Positions 32,065 through 43,959 of a DNA stretch of 44,071 nt are shown here, piece by piece. Each line of letters starts with the position of its first letter. The first letter of the stretch is position 1. Below the pieces are notes generated by a model that searched no databases, was not told where the DNA came from, and was given only the letters and a program-made list of their open reading frames with translations. The translations under genes were made by a program, and so were the position numbers. This stretch comes from Candidatus Bacteroides intestinavium (GTDB lineage: Bacteria; Bacteroidota; Bacteroidia; Bacteroidales; Bacteroidaceae): assembly GCA_019118325.1 (NCBI GenBank), contig DWZE01000131.1, positions 1 through 44,071 on the forward strand. Reading direction: 5' to 3'.

Positions 32065-34383
32065 ATGAAAGGAATAAAGAAACTACTCACCCTGCTATGC
32101 GCCCTCGCGCCCCTTGCCGCCTGCCAGGACGACCTGTACACAGGCACCACCGGCGGACCGACGGAAGGCACGGTAGACATCTACCTCAGCGGGACGGACA
32201 TGCCCCGCATCGTCACCCGCGCCGACGACGACACGGACAACCGCGTGGACCACGTCGTCCTCTTCGCCTTCGCTGCCGACGGCACCCTGCTCAACACCCC
32301 CGCGCAGCAAAACGTGCACCCCGTCGCCAACCAAGCGGCAGACTACTACTTCCGCGCCTACCTGCCCGACAACTGGGCCACCCTCTACGCCGTCTGCAAC
32401 TACGACGACCCCGAAGGGCTGACTGACTACGCCAAAAGTGAGGGTGATTTGAACGGCTTCGCAACGGAGATAACCTCCGCCGAAGACGCCTTCAAGGGCG
32501 TGTACGTCATGACCGGTTCGCTGGCCGCCAATGACGTGCAGCCGGACAGTAAAATCATCATCCCCCTCACGCGCACCGTGTCGCGCCACACGTTCCGCAT
32601 CGTGTTCGACCCCGAAAACGCGGGCGACGACTTCAAGCTGAGCAGCGTGTCGCTCATCGACGTGCCCGCACGCAACTACCTGACGGCGCACACGGAAGAC
32701 GCCGCCTCCACAGGAAATACTTCTTACTATTTAGGCACTGAAGACGCCCCCGCCCTGCTGGAGTTCGCCCGGGGCGAGAAGACAAACACCTACGTGGCCA
32801 CCACCCACCTCTACGACAACCGCCGCGGGGCCCTGACCGACGACGACGTTGACACAAAGTTAGGCATCACCGGCTATCCCGACGACGAGAAGCCGCGCAT
32901 CCGCCAGCTTTTCAAACGCGCCCTGGCACAGGGCCAGTCTCCCTACACCATGGACGACGCCCACCCGCACGCCACCTGTCTGGCGATAGACGGCCTCTAC
33001 GACGGCGGCGATATGAACAGCTTCGAGGTACGTTACTACATCTACCTGGGCAAAGACAACTTCGGCGACTTCAACGTGGAGCGCAACACCGACTACACCT
33101 ACGAAATCACCATCCGCGCCTGCGACGACATCGACACCCGCGTCACGGCCAATCCCGTAGGCGACATCGAGTTCAACGTCTCGAAAGCCGACCAGCCCTT
33201 CGATGCCCACTTCAACGTGCGCGAGGCCCTGCTATACAGCAGTACCGGCTGGACGGTCTACGTCAAAGACCCCGACCAACATCCGTGGCTCGAGGTCTCC
33301 ACCTCGCCCGCCTACCAATCGCAAGAGCTTGGAGCAGCAGGCAACGACCGCGCGCAGTTCTGCCTGAAGGGTGGGCGCGGCCTGCAATACCTCTACATCC
33401 ACACGGACGAATACGTGCCTTCGTGCAAGAACGCAGACGGCAGCTTCAACACCGGCAACAACGCCAACCTCCAGCCCCGCACCGGCGAAATCATCTTCCT
33501 CTACGACGGGCAGACGGAACAGGATGCCATCGAGAAGGGACAAGTGTACACCGTCACGCAATACCCTGCCCAACTGCTCAGCGTCACTGCCTGGGACATC
33601 AGCCAGGCAAAAAATGTCACCCGCTACTTCTTCGTCGAGCGCATCACCGAAGAGAAGTACAAGGACTGGGGCTTCCGCGGCTTCTGGAACCTGACGCTGG
33701 ACAACCTCATCTCTACCGGCAACTACGACGGACTCTCCAACACCCGCAAGGAGTACGTCTCAGCCATCTGGGGCGACAAGGAGAGCAATTCGTTCAAGGC
33801 ACGGCAGGCCATCCCCGACCCCGCCCCGCTGGAACTGGACGGCGCGCAGGATGCCGCCTACTGGGGTGATGCCGATGAGGAGACGGACGGCTTTCAGCCA
33901 CAAGAACCCGCCATCTTCAACCTCTCCACCACCTTCGCCCTGGGCTACGCCCTCGCCAAGAACCGCGACCGCAACAACAACGGCCGCATCGACTACGACG
34001 AGATACTGTGGTACCTGCCCGCCCGCCGCCAGCTGGAAGCCATCAAAGACGCGCTGGACGAGAATACCCTCTACGGCCCCAACACCGGCACCGACGCGGA
34101 CGGCGACGGCATCCCCGACGATACCGCTCCCCTCTCCCTCGAAGGCAACTACTGGAGCAGCACCCCGTCCGTGTCCGACAAGTACGGCATCACCCCGGGC
34201 CGCGCCTACTACTACGACATGTCCGGCGGCAAGCACGCCATCGGCCTGCGCGACCAGTCGTACGGCGTCATCGTCTGCCGCGATGCCGACGGCTGGATGG
34301 GTCCCGAAACCGGAGGCGGCCAAGGCAACGTGGACAACGACACGGACTGGGACGACAACGAGCATAACATGCCGGGACGATGA
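32065..34383 (+). CDS. Fimbrillin-like lipoprotein with C-terminal WYLPA/calcium-loop domain
   Basis: 772 residues; signal LCALAPLAAC (C20), VTR-A site (R52) followed by NRVDHVVLFAFAADG. The middle is beta-rich (PLTRTVSRHTFRIVFD, FEVRYYIYLGKDN). The C-terminal domain has DRNNNGRIDYDE (635-646) and DADGDGIPDD (677-686) calcium-loop-like segments around WYLPARRQLE (649-658), and ends YWSSTPS...GVIVCR as in FISUMP/DUF1566-type domains. Possibly related to DUF4906 fimbrial proteins, unverified. It is GC-rich throughout, unlike the gene before it. Confidence 0.8.
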   Translation: MKGIKKLLTLLCALAPLAACQDDLYTGTTGGPTEGTVDIYLSGTDMPRIVTRADDDTDNRVDHVVLFAFAADGTLLNTPAQQNVHPVANQAADYYFRAYLPDNWATLYAVCNYDDPEGLTDYAKSEGDLNGFATEITSAEDAFKGVYVMTGSLAANDVQPDSKIIIPLTRTVSRHTFRIVFDPENAGDDFKLSSVSLIDVPARNYLTAHTEDAASTGNTSYYLGTEDAPALLEFARGEKTNTYVATTHLYDNRRGALTDDDVDTKLGITGYPDDEKPRIRQLFKRALAQGQSPYTMDDAHPHATCLAIDGLYDGGDMNSFEVRYYIYLGKDNFGDFNVERNTDYTYEITIRACDDIDTRVTANPVGDIEFNVSKADQPFDAHFNVREALLYSSTGWTVYVKDPDQHPWLEVSTSPAYQSQELGAAGNDRAQFCLKGGRGLQYLYIHTDEYVPSCKNADGSFNTGNNANLQPRTGEIIFLYDGQTEQDAIEKGQVYTVTQYPAQLLSVTAWDISQAKNVTRYFFVERITEEKYKDWGFRGFWNLTLDNLISTGNYDGLSNTRKEYVSAIWGDKESNSFKARQAIPDPAPLELDGAQDAAYWGDADEETDGFQPQEPAIFNLSTTFALGYALAKNRDRNNNGRIDYDEILWYLPARRQLEAIKDALDENTLYGPNTGTDADGDGIPDDTAPLSLEGNYWSSTPSVSDKYGITPGRAYYYDMSGGKHAIGLRDQSYGVIVCRDADGWMGPETGGGQGNVDNDTDWDDNEHNMPGR

Positions 34384-34420
34384 AGAACTGAAAATGAAGA
34401 ATGAGGAATGAGGAATAGTA

Positions 34421-34539
34421 TCTGTCATCCTGAGCAGAGCGGAGCGAAGTCGAAGGATCTCCTTCATGCACTGCCAAAAAACAGCGTCCTTCGGGAGATG
34501 TTTCGACTACGGCCTACAGCCTCCGCTCAACATGACAGA
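34421..34539. repeat. Dispersed GTCAT...ATGACAG inverted repeat, copy 4
   Basis: TCTGTCATCCTGAGCAGAGC at the left and CTCCGCTCAACATGACAGA at the right, with GAGATGTTTCGACTACGGCC inside. It ends 40 bp before the next start codon at 34580. Confidence 0.7.
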
Positions 34540-34579
34540 TACCCCGCCTGAGAATCAACCCGATAAAATTATCATTCAT

Positions 34580-35539
34580 ATGAAACAGACATTGACATAC
34601 CTTTGCGGCCTGGCGGCCGCTCTCTTGCTGGTCGCCTGCCATGACGACAACGCCCCCGCCACAGAGGAGGGCACGGCCAAGGCCACATTCCGCATCTACA
34701 CCCGCGCCAATGTGTCGCCGGGCACAGACCAACAAGCCGCCCTCTACGTGGCCGAACGCCGCCAGGAAGACGAGCAAGACGAACTCTACTGCTCCGCCCG
34801 CCACGACGTGGGCAACGGCAGCTACCTGCTGGAGAACCTGGGCGGACAGTGGTACAAGCTGGCTTTCGTCTGCGTGCCGAACAGCGTCACCTTGCCCGAC
34901 ATCCCCGCCGACCATGCCTTCAACAACCTGCTGCTGGACTACACCCCCGTGCTGAAGAAGCAGAACCAACAGGAAGACGCCGACCTGGCCATCTACCGCC
35001 ACATCATCGACCGCTGGCTACGGCCCGGCGAACAGCTGACGGAAGACGTCACCCTCAGCCGCATCACCGGCCAGCTCATCCTCGACATGGGCATTCTGAA
35101 AGACCAGTTTCCCACCCAAGTGACGAAGATAGAAATCGCGCTGACAGACGTCCCCAGTCAAGTCTACCTGCGAAACAATGCCAACGGGGAAATCATCTAC
35201 CCCACCGACAACGGGACGGGCACATACACCTATACCTACGAACAGATACAGTGGGACAGCAACGACCACTTCCGCGCCTGCCTCAACCTGCTGCCCCATA
35301 CACTGAAGGAGGCCAAGGTGACGGTGACCCTCGTTGACGGCACAGATAAAGGAATCACCTTCTCCCTCGTTTCCGGCAAGCACGACGGCACAGAAAAGGC
35401 CGACATCGTCGTCTTCGCCAACACCCGCACCACGGTCTACTTCCGCGGCATGGAGGCCGATGAGTTCGAAGTGCGCTACGCCGGTTTCGACGGAAGCGGC
35501 ATCGGCGTGGCCGACGACGAATGGAACGGATGGAGTTAA
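34580..35539 (+). CDS. FimB/Mfa2-type fimbrillin-like lipoprotein
   Basis: 319 residues; signal MKQTLTYLCG...LLLVAC (C20), YTR-A site (R42) after a strand KATFRI. The fimbrillin-type motif VTLSRITGQLILDMG lies near the middle. It ends FDGSGIGVADDEWNGWS. The open frame extends upstream to 34466, but that extension translates a dispersed repeat (34421-34539) and has no signal peptide, so the start at 34580 is preferred. It could be a second anchor-like or a minor subunit. Confidence 0.82.
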   Translation: MKQTLTYLCGLAAALLLVACHDDNAPATEEGTAKATFRIYTRANVSPGTDQQAALYVAERRQEDEQDELYCSARHDVGNGSYLLENLGGQWYKLAFVCVPNSVTLPDIPADHAFNNLLLDYTPVLKKQNQQEDADLAIYRHIIDRWLRPGEQLTEDVTLSRITGQLILDMGILKDQFPTQVTKIEIALTDVPSQVYLRNNANGEIIYPTDNGTGTYTYTYEQIQWDSNDHFRACLNLLPHTLKEAKVTVTLVDGTDKGITFSLVSGKHDGTEKADIVVFANTRTTVYFRGMEADEFEVRYAGFDGSGIGVADDEWNGWS

Positions 35540-35576
35540 ATGAAGAATGAGGAATAATAATAAAAAAACAATTACA

Positions 35577-37190
35577 ATGAATAAAAGACATACCAACAAG
35601 CCGGAAAGAACAAGAAGAAGAATGACCCTCCATTCTTCATTCTTCATTCTTCGTTCTTCATTATTACTGCTTTTGCTGGCCGCGTGCACCAACGACCCTA
35701 CGGAAAACATCGTTGGCAACGCCCCCGGCATCCTGCCCGAAGGCACCTTTGTCATCGACTACACCGCCTCGACGGGCAATGCCTCCACCCGCGCCACCGC
35801 CGCCGAGCGCATCCGTTCGCTGGACTACCTGCTGTACGAAAGCACGGACAACGGCACCACCTTCACCCTGAAGCACCGCCGCCCCATCCCCGACATCAAC
35901 GCGAACACCGTTTGGCCCCTGAACCGCGAGACCATGACGTGGGAACAACGCCAGGCACTGAAAGATACGCTGAACACGGCCTGCCAATACAAGATGGTGT
36001 TTGTGGCCAATGCGGATAAATCCATTTGGGACGATACAGAAGTCCTGCAAAACGTAGCCGTAGGCAGCACCTTTGACGAAGGTCGCCTCGTCCTGCCCCC
36101 GCGCGTCTTTACGGAAAACGATATGTATTATATGTGGAGCAACCACGATACACCCCTCAAGGGCAGCGAGTACAGCAAGGATAATCCTGCGCAGATGGAC
36201 ATCACCTTGCAGAGGATGATTAACAAGGTGGAGGTGAAGCTGGATGACAAGGTGGTGAATGGGATTGCCTCGGCAGGAAGCGTATCGAATTACGTAACCT
36301 CCTTCTTGAGTGACTACTATGAGACATTCTATGTCAAAAATGATAACAGCGGTCAATTAGACAAAATTGTATGGGCATACATGGACCAAATAGCTGAAAA
36401 GATAACCTACAACGACGGTATTGGCAGCGATAGAGAGGATCGCTCCAAAAAAGCCTTTGAGACTAAATTCATTAATCCTGACGAAAAAAGAAAAGCCGTA
36501 GTCCAAAGCATCAACGAGTGTGAAAGCGGATGTACTCCTGATAATTATTGCGTGAAGCATCAATTCATTACAGAGATGAAAGAGTATTTCGCAAAACGTT
36601 GCGATTGGAGCCAAATAACCAACTTAACCCTGTCTTATACTACATTATACGCCTCGGCCATTACATTCAATAAAGATACAGAAGCTAAAGCCGATGCTAC
36701 CACGATTAACGTAGAAAGAGATACAGAAGGACACTACATCTTCTACACCTTTGGAAACAAAGAGAATAGTAATATTAATACCATCAGTTCCATATCTTTT
36801 AAGACTTCAGATAATCAAGAAATATTTAATGCTGAATGTAATACTATTCCAGGAAACGGAACTGTTAGCGGCAATAACCATTTCCTACTGACTTATTCGC
36901 CTACTTCCCAAGCCAACATAGAGAGCGATAGCGAATTGTACTTTCAATTTACACGAAAAGAATATAATATCCAAAATGTCTTGAATTGGTCATGGGATGA
37001 TCAAGATTTCGAATATAGCGGAGATTCAGATATAGCGAACATAGGATGGAAGAAATTTAAGATGATACAATGGGTAAACAGTCTATTCAGTGGCTCCAGT
37101 AATCAAGATACATTCGTTCCTTATACGCTTACCTTAAATATTCCCAAGGTAAAGATTATCCATCCATGGACAACCTCTTTGATACAATAA
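35577..37190 (+). CDS. Fimbrillin-like lipoprotein with AT-rich, divergent C-terminal half
   Basis: 537 residues; basic n-region, then HSSFFILRSSLLLLLLAAC (C37), STR-A site (R72). The N-terminal part (to about residue 230) is GC-rich and fimbrillin-like (ITLQRMINKVEVKL). From about 36290 the DNA becomes AT-rich and the protein changes character: a Cys-containing segment (NECESGCTPDNYCVKHQF) and many Asn/Ile/Lys residues, ending IPKVKIIHPWTTSLIQ. The C-terminal domain is unrecognised. The start at 35577 is chosen over 35547 because the latter lies in an intergenic AT repeat. Confidence 0.78.
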   Translation: MNKRHTNKPERTRRRMTLHSSFFILRSSLLLLLLAACTNDPTENIVGNAPGILPEGTFVIDYTASTGNASTRATAAERIRSLDYLLYESTDNGTTFTLKHRRPIPDINANTVWPLNRETMTWEQRQALKDTLNTACQYKMVFVANADKSIWDDTEVLQNVAVGSTFDEGRLVLPPRVFTENDMYYMWSNHDTPLKGSEYSKDNPAQMDITLQRMINKVEVKLDDKVVNGIASAGSVSNYVTSFLSDYYETFYVKNDNSGQLDKIVWAYMDQIAEKITYNDGIGSDREDRSKKAFETKFINPDEKRKAVVQSINECESGCTPDNYCVKHQFITEMKEYFAKRCDWSQITNLTLSYTTLYASAITFNKDTEAKADATTINVERDTEGHYIFYTFGNKENSNINTISSISFKTSDNQEIFNAECNTIPGNGTVSGNNHFLLTYSPTSQANIESDSELYFQFTRKEYNIQNVLNWSWDDQDFEYSGDSDIANIGWKKFKMIQWVNSLFSGSSNQDTFVPYTLTLNIPKVKIIHPWTTSLIQ

Positions 37191-37215
37191 TAACGAACCA
37201 AAACCATACAGAACA

Positions 37216-38538
37216 ATGAGAACTAACCTCTTCATACCACTTTTCATCCTGGCGGCTTTAAGCTTCTTGAGTAGTTGCATCTCTCCCCAGGACGAAGCCA
37301 GCGACTGCAACGATTGCAACCAACAGCAAATCATCCTGCAAGTGCAGGAAAACAGTGCTGCCACCACCCGCGCCGGACGTCCCCTGTACAGCAATGAGCC
37401 CAACCAGTTGGTAGACCACGTGGCCCTCTTCATCTGCTACTACGGCAATACGGATAAGCCCGACAACCGGATAGTCGCCGTTCAGCACATCACCGATTGG
37501 GAAAAAGAAAGTACCGAATACGACAACGGACGCAGCTACCACCTCAACCTGATGGGCAGCAACCGTGTGCCCGAAGGCGAAGCCAATTATAAAATATATG
37601 CCATCGGCTACACTGACAGAGAGAAGTATAAAACGGAATACACATACGACGGGAAATCCCTGCATGAATACCTCGAAAGCCTGACAGCAGACAGCGACTT
37701 CCCCGAAAACCTCACTCTCAGCCTCAGCAGCACGCCCGGCGAAGAAATCTTTGCAGGCATCAACACCGAAACAAACGGCCTCATCCACAGCAACGAAGCC
37801 GGAGGGTTCACCACCCGCGTCGTCCTGCACCGCCAAGTGGCCGGCGTCTACATGTACGTAAAAGACATCCCGCAGCGCGACCAGGCCACCGAGTTGCGCC
37901 TCACCGCCGCCTGCGATAATGACGGGCTGGTGCTGGAAGAATTTGACACGGAAGACTACGGACAAAACCGTGGCAAAGGGAAATATGTGGTAAACGGCAC
38001 CACGCCCCAAGAAGAAATCACCGCCTCCAACCGTGCCATCCTGTGCACCATTGACCTCAATGCCTGGAAAGAGGAGAACGGCACGTGGAAGAATCCCTAC
38101 GACGCCACCAACCAGAACCCAGCCTTCCAATCCGGTAGCTACTTTGCCGGCAGTTTCGTTATCCCCTTCGCCGCACCAACCGAAACAAGTGCTACATCGT
38201 TGCAACTGGAGCTTTATGGCGGAGAGTCTCAGAAACCGTTAAAGACTTGGAACGTCAAACTGCCCCAGGACGATGCACAAGTCCAAACCAATTTCACCCG
38301 CTGGACCTGGCAGGACAATGGCTTTACATCTGTTCAAAAGCCTGAAACCCAAGAGGCCTACTCCCTCCTCCGCAACCACCTTTATTGCATCGGCCGCAAA
38401 GATAAAGACGGAGATACCACGGACGACCAACCGATTTCCTTGGGCGACAGCAACGAAATCATATTGAAAGTCATTGCCGAATGGGACATCATTTACGACA
38501 TGCAACTGGAACCAAAGCCAACAAAACAAGGACAATAA
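37216..38538 (+). CDS. Fimbrillin-family lipoprotein (Mfa1/FimB-like), last gene of operon
   Basis: 440 residues; signal LFIPLFILAALSFLSSC (C21), a small Cys cluster CNDCNQ, and a TTR-A site (R52) followed by NQLVDHVALFICYYG. The fimbrillin signature HRQVAGVYMYVKD is present, and the C-terminal strand AEWDIIYDMQLEP resembles the WxVxHxMGIE tails of the anchor and major subunits. It begins 25 bp after the preceding gene and is followed by a strong terminator (38671), marking the operon end. Confidence 0.82.
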   Translation: MRTNLFIPLFILAALSFLSSCISPQDEASDCNDCNQQQIILQVQENSAATTRAGRPLYSNEPNQLVDHVALFICYYGNTDKPDNRIVAVQHITDWEKESTEYDNGRSYHLNLMGSNRVPEGEANYKIYAIGYTDREKYKTEYTYDGKSLHEYLESLTADSDFPENLTLSLSSTPGEEIFAGINTETNGLIHSNEAGGFTTRVVLHRQVAGVYMYVKDIPQRDQATELRLTAACDNDGLVLEEFDTEDYGQNRGKGKYVVNGTTPQEEITASNRAILCTIDLNAWKEENGTWKNPYDATNQNPAFQSGSYFAGSFVIPFAAPTETSATSLQLELYGGESQKPLKTWNVKLPQDDAQVQTNFTRWTWQDNGFTSVQKPETQEAYSLLRNHLYCIGRKDKDGDTTDDQPISLGDSNEIILKVIAEWDIIYDMQLEPKPTKQGQ

Positions 38539-38670
38539 AGACATACAATAGACACATCATCTAACGCCGAGAGGCGAAACCCCATCCGGCTCTCTTGACG
38601 AAGAATGCCGGACACGACGTGCAAGCCGCGCTGCGAAGCGAGACTGCACTAATTTGTTTGTTTTGTTTGC

Positions 38671-38707
38671 AGGAACCACAGCTTTCGGGTTGTGGTTCCT
38701 ATTTTTT
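38671..38707 (+). terminator. Intrinsic terminator of the fimbrial operon
   Basis: AGGAACCACA (38671-38680) pairs perfectly with TGTGGTTCCT (38691-38700), then ATTTTTTC. A strong plus-strand terminator between the last fimbrillin gene and the Crp-type regulator. Confidence 0.88.
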
Positions 38708-38752
38708 CGTCACTTTTTTGTCACAGGAGTGTAATATATGATTTATTCTTAC

Positions 38753-38760
38753 TACTTTTG
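38753..38760 (+). promoter_or_regulatory. Putative -7 element of the Crp/Fnr-type gene
   Basis: TACTTTTG, 29 nt before the start codon at 38789. No clear -33 TTG at standard spacing. Confidence 0.5.
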
Positions 38761-38788
38761 TGCTCTATAACACAGTTTTTCAGCAGTT

Positions 38789-39490
38789 ATGGTAAAATCG
38801 AACATACCCGATATCCGCGTCCCGGAACTGATAGCCGACATGTGGGCACCTCTCAATGAAGAGCAACGGGCTTACCTGTCCGGCCAGTTCACCCTCCAGA
38901 CTTACAAGAAGAACGAGGTCATCCACTGCGAAGGCGAGACCCCCAAACACTTGATGTGTCTGCTCAGCGGTAAGGTAAAAATCTACAAAGACGGCGTGGG
39001 CGGACGCAGCCAGATTATCCGCATGATCAAGCCTGTAGGTTACTTCGGCTATGCCGCCTACTTTGCCGGCAAAGACTACGTGACCGCTGCTGCTGCTTTC
39101 GAGGCTTCTACGGTGTGCCTCATCCCCATGACTGCCATCCGACGGCTGATAGCGGAAAACAATGACCTGGCCCTGTTCTTTACCAAACAACTGTCTTTCG
39201 ACCTGACCGTAGCGGACGAGCGCACCGTCAATCTGACGCAGAAGCACATCCGCGGTCGCCTGGCCGAGTCGCTGCTCTTCCTGAAGGAAAGCTATGGCCT
39301 GGAAGAGGACGGCTCCACGCTGAGCATCTACCTCTCGCGCGAGGACCTGGCCAACCTGTCCAATATGACGACCTCCAACGCCATCCGCACATTGTCACAA
39401 TTCGCCATAGAGAGACTCATCACCATCGACGGCCGCAAAATCAAAATCATCGACGAAGAGAAACTGAAGAAAATCAGCAAAATCGGATAA
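38789..39490 (+). CDS. Crp/Fnr-family transcriptional regulator
   Basis: 233 residues. An N-terminal cyclic-nucleotide-binding-type beta-barrel (about 20-130; GEVIHCEGETPKHLMCLLSG-like pattern, key residues E and G of the barrel loops) is followed by a long dimerisation helix and a C-terminal winged helix (LSREDLANLSNMTTSNAIRT, near 177-196). No N-terminal Cys cluster of the Fnr type is seen, so oxygen sensing through an iron-sulphur cluster is not supported; a c-AMP-like ligand is not certain either. Terminators isolate it from the fimbrial operon, so a link to fimbriae is only positional. Confidence 0.9.
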   Translation: MVKSNIPDIRVPELIADMWAPLNEEQRAYLSGQFTLQTYKKNEVIHCEGETPKHLMCLLSGKVKIYKDGVGGRSQIIRMIKPVGYFGYAAYFAGKDYVTAAAAFEASTVCLIPMTAIRRLIAENNDLALFFTKQLSFDLTVADERTVNLTQKHIRGRLAESLLFLKESYGLEEDGSTLSIYLSREDLANLSNMTTSNAIRTLSQFAIERLITIDGRKIKIIDEEKLKKISKIG

Positions 39491-39513
39491 AGACACATCC
39501 CGCCCTTACACAA

Positions 39514-39587
39514 CGATGCCTCCGGGCCTGTTCCGGGATATCGCCGCACACAAGCAGTGATATCCCGAGGCAGGCGCGGAGGCATCG
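39514..39587. terminator. Long imperfect hairpin between convergent genes
   Basis: CGATGCCTCCG at the left pairs with CGGAGGCATCG at the right; inside, CGGGATATC pairs with GATATCCCG and CCTG with CAGG. The long symmetric stem could end transcription from both sides. There is no long T-run on either strand, so its efficiency is uncertain. Confidence 0.6.
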
Positions 39588-39611
39588 CCTCTCTTGCTCA
39601 CCCTTACGGGT

Positions 39612-42962
<3,351 letters not shown>

Positions 42963-43020
42963 TTAAAGTTAAAAAATAAAGATAAATGTCATGTTCATTA
43001 GATGTTTGTCCGGAAGCCGT

Positions 43021-43959
43021 TCAGCCATTCAGCAGGTAACGCTCAGCCTCAATAGCTGCCATACAGCCCGATGCAGCGGCCGTGATAGCCTGCCGGTAAT
43101 GCGGGTCGGCCACATCACCTGCGGCAAAGACACCCGGCACCTTGGTGCGCGGCGTGCCCGGCTCCGTGAGAATGTATCCCACTTCGTCCGTATCCAACCA
43201 CTGCTTGAAGATGTCCGAATTGGGCCGATGGCCGATGCCCAGGAAAAAGCCGTCAATGGGCAGGTCATAGCGTTGCTCGTCCGCCTCGCCCATGCGCTGC
43301 ACCAGATGTACGCCCTCTACGCCGTTCTCGCCATACAGTCCCACGGCATTGTGCTCGAAGAGGACTTCTATCTTGGGGTTGTTGAAAACACGCTGCTGCA
43401 TCACCTTCGAAGCACGCAGGAAAGGCTTGCGCACAATCAGGTACACCTTCGAAGCCAGGCCGGAAAGGTAGGAAGCCTCTTCGCAAGCCGTGTCTCCGCC
43501 CCCCACCACGGCAACCACCCGGTTGCGATAGAAGAAGCCGTCACACGTGGCGCAGGCACTGACGCCCATACCGGCATATTTCTTCTCGTCGTCCAAACCC
43601 AGGTACTTGGCCGTGGCACCCGTAGCGATGATGACGGTACGGGCCTCGATGACCTTGCCATCGTCCATCGTTACCTTGTAGGGCGAGGAAGAGAAGTCGG
43701 CGGACATAGCCACGCCATAACGGATGTCAGTACCGAAACGTTCGGCCTGTTTGCGCAGGTCTTCCATCAGTTCGGGCCCCCCGATGCCGGAAGGATAACC
43801 CGGAAAGTTTTCTACTTCAGTAGTTGTGGTCAACTGGCCACCGGGTTGCAGGCCGGCATAAAGCACCGGCGAGAGATTGGCACGTCCGGCATAAATGGCC
43901 GCCGTATATCCGGCTGGACCGGAGCCGATAATCAGGCATTTCACTTGTTCTGTTTCCAT
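43021..43959 (-). CDS. trxB: Thioredoxin-disulfide reductase
   Basis: 312 residues. It transfers electrons from NADPH through FAD to thioredoxin. It has the FAD motif GSGPAGYTAAIY (13-24), the redox-active CATC (C136, C139) in CATCDGFFYR, the NADPH motif GGGDTACEEA (153-162) and a C-terminal FAD motif GVFAAGDVAD. Length and motifs are those of the low-molecular-weight bacterial enzyme. The product is cytoplasmic. Confidence 0.97.
   Translation of the reverse strand: METEQVKCLIIGSGPAGYTAAIYAGRANLSPVLYAGLQPGGQLTTTTEVENFPGYPSGIGGPELMEDLRKQAERFGTDIRYGVAMSADFSSSPYKVTMDDGKVIEARTVIIATGATAKYLGLDDEKKYAGMGVSACATCDGFFYRNRVVAVVGGGDTACEEASYLSGLASKVYLIVRKPFLRASKVMQQRVFNNPKIEVLFEHNAVGLYGENGVEGVHLVQRMGEADEQRYDLPIDGFFLGIGHRPNSDIFKQWLDTDEVGYILTEPGTPRTKVPGVFAAGDVADPHYRQAITAAASGCMAAIEAERYLLNG

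Noticed and set aside
34466-34579. N-terminal extension of the FimB-like protein
   Set aside because: It translates a dispersed inverted repeat and would bury the lipoprotein signal peptide.
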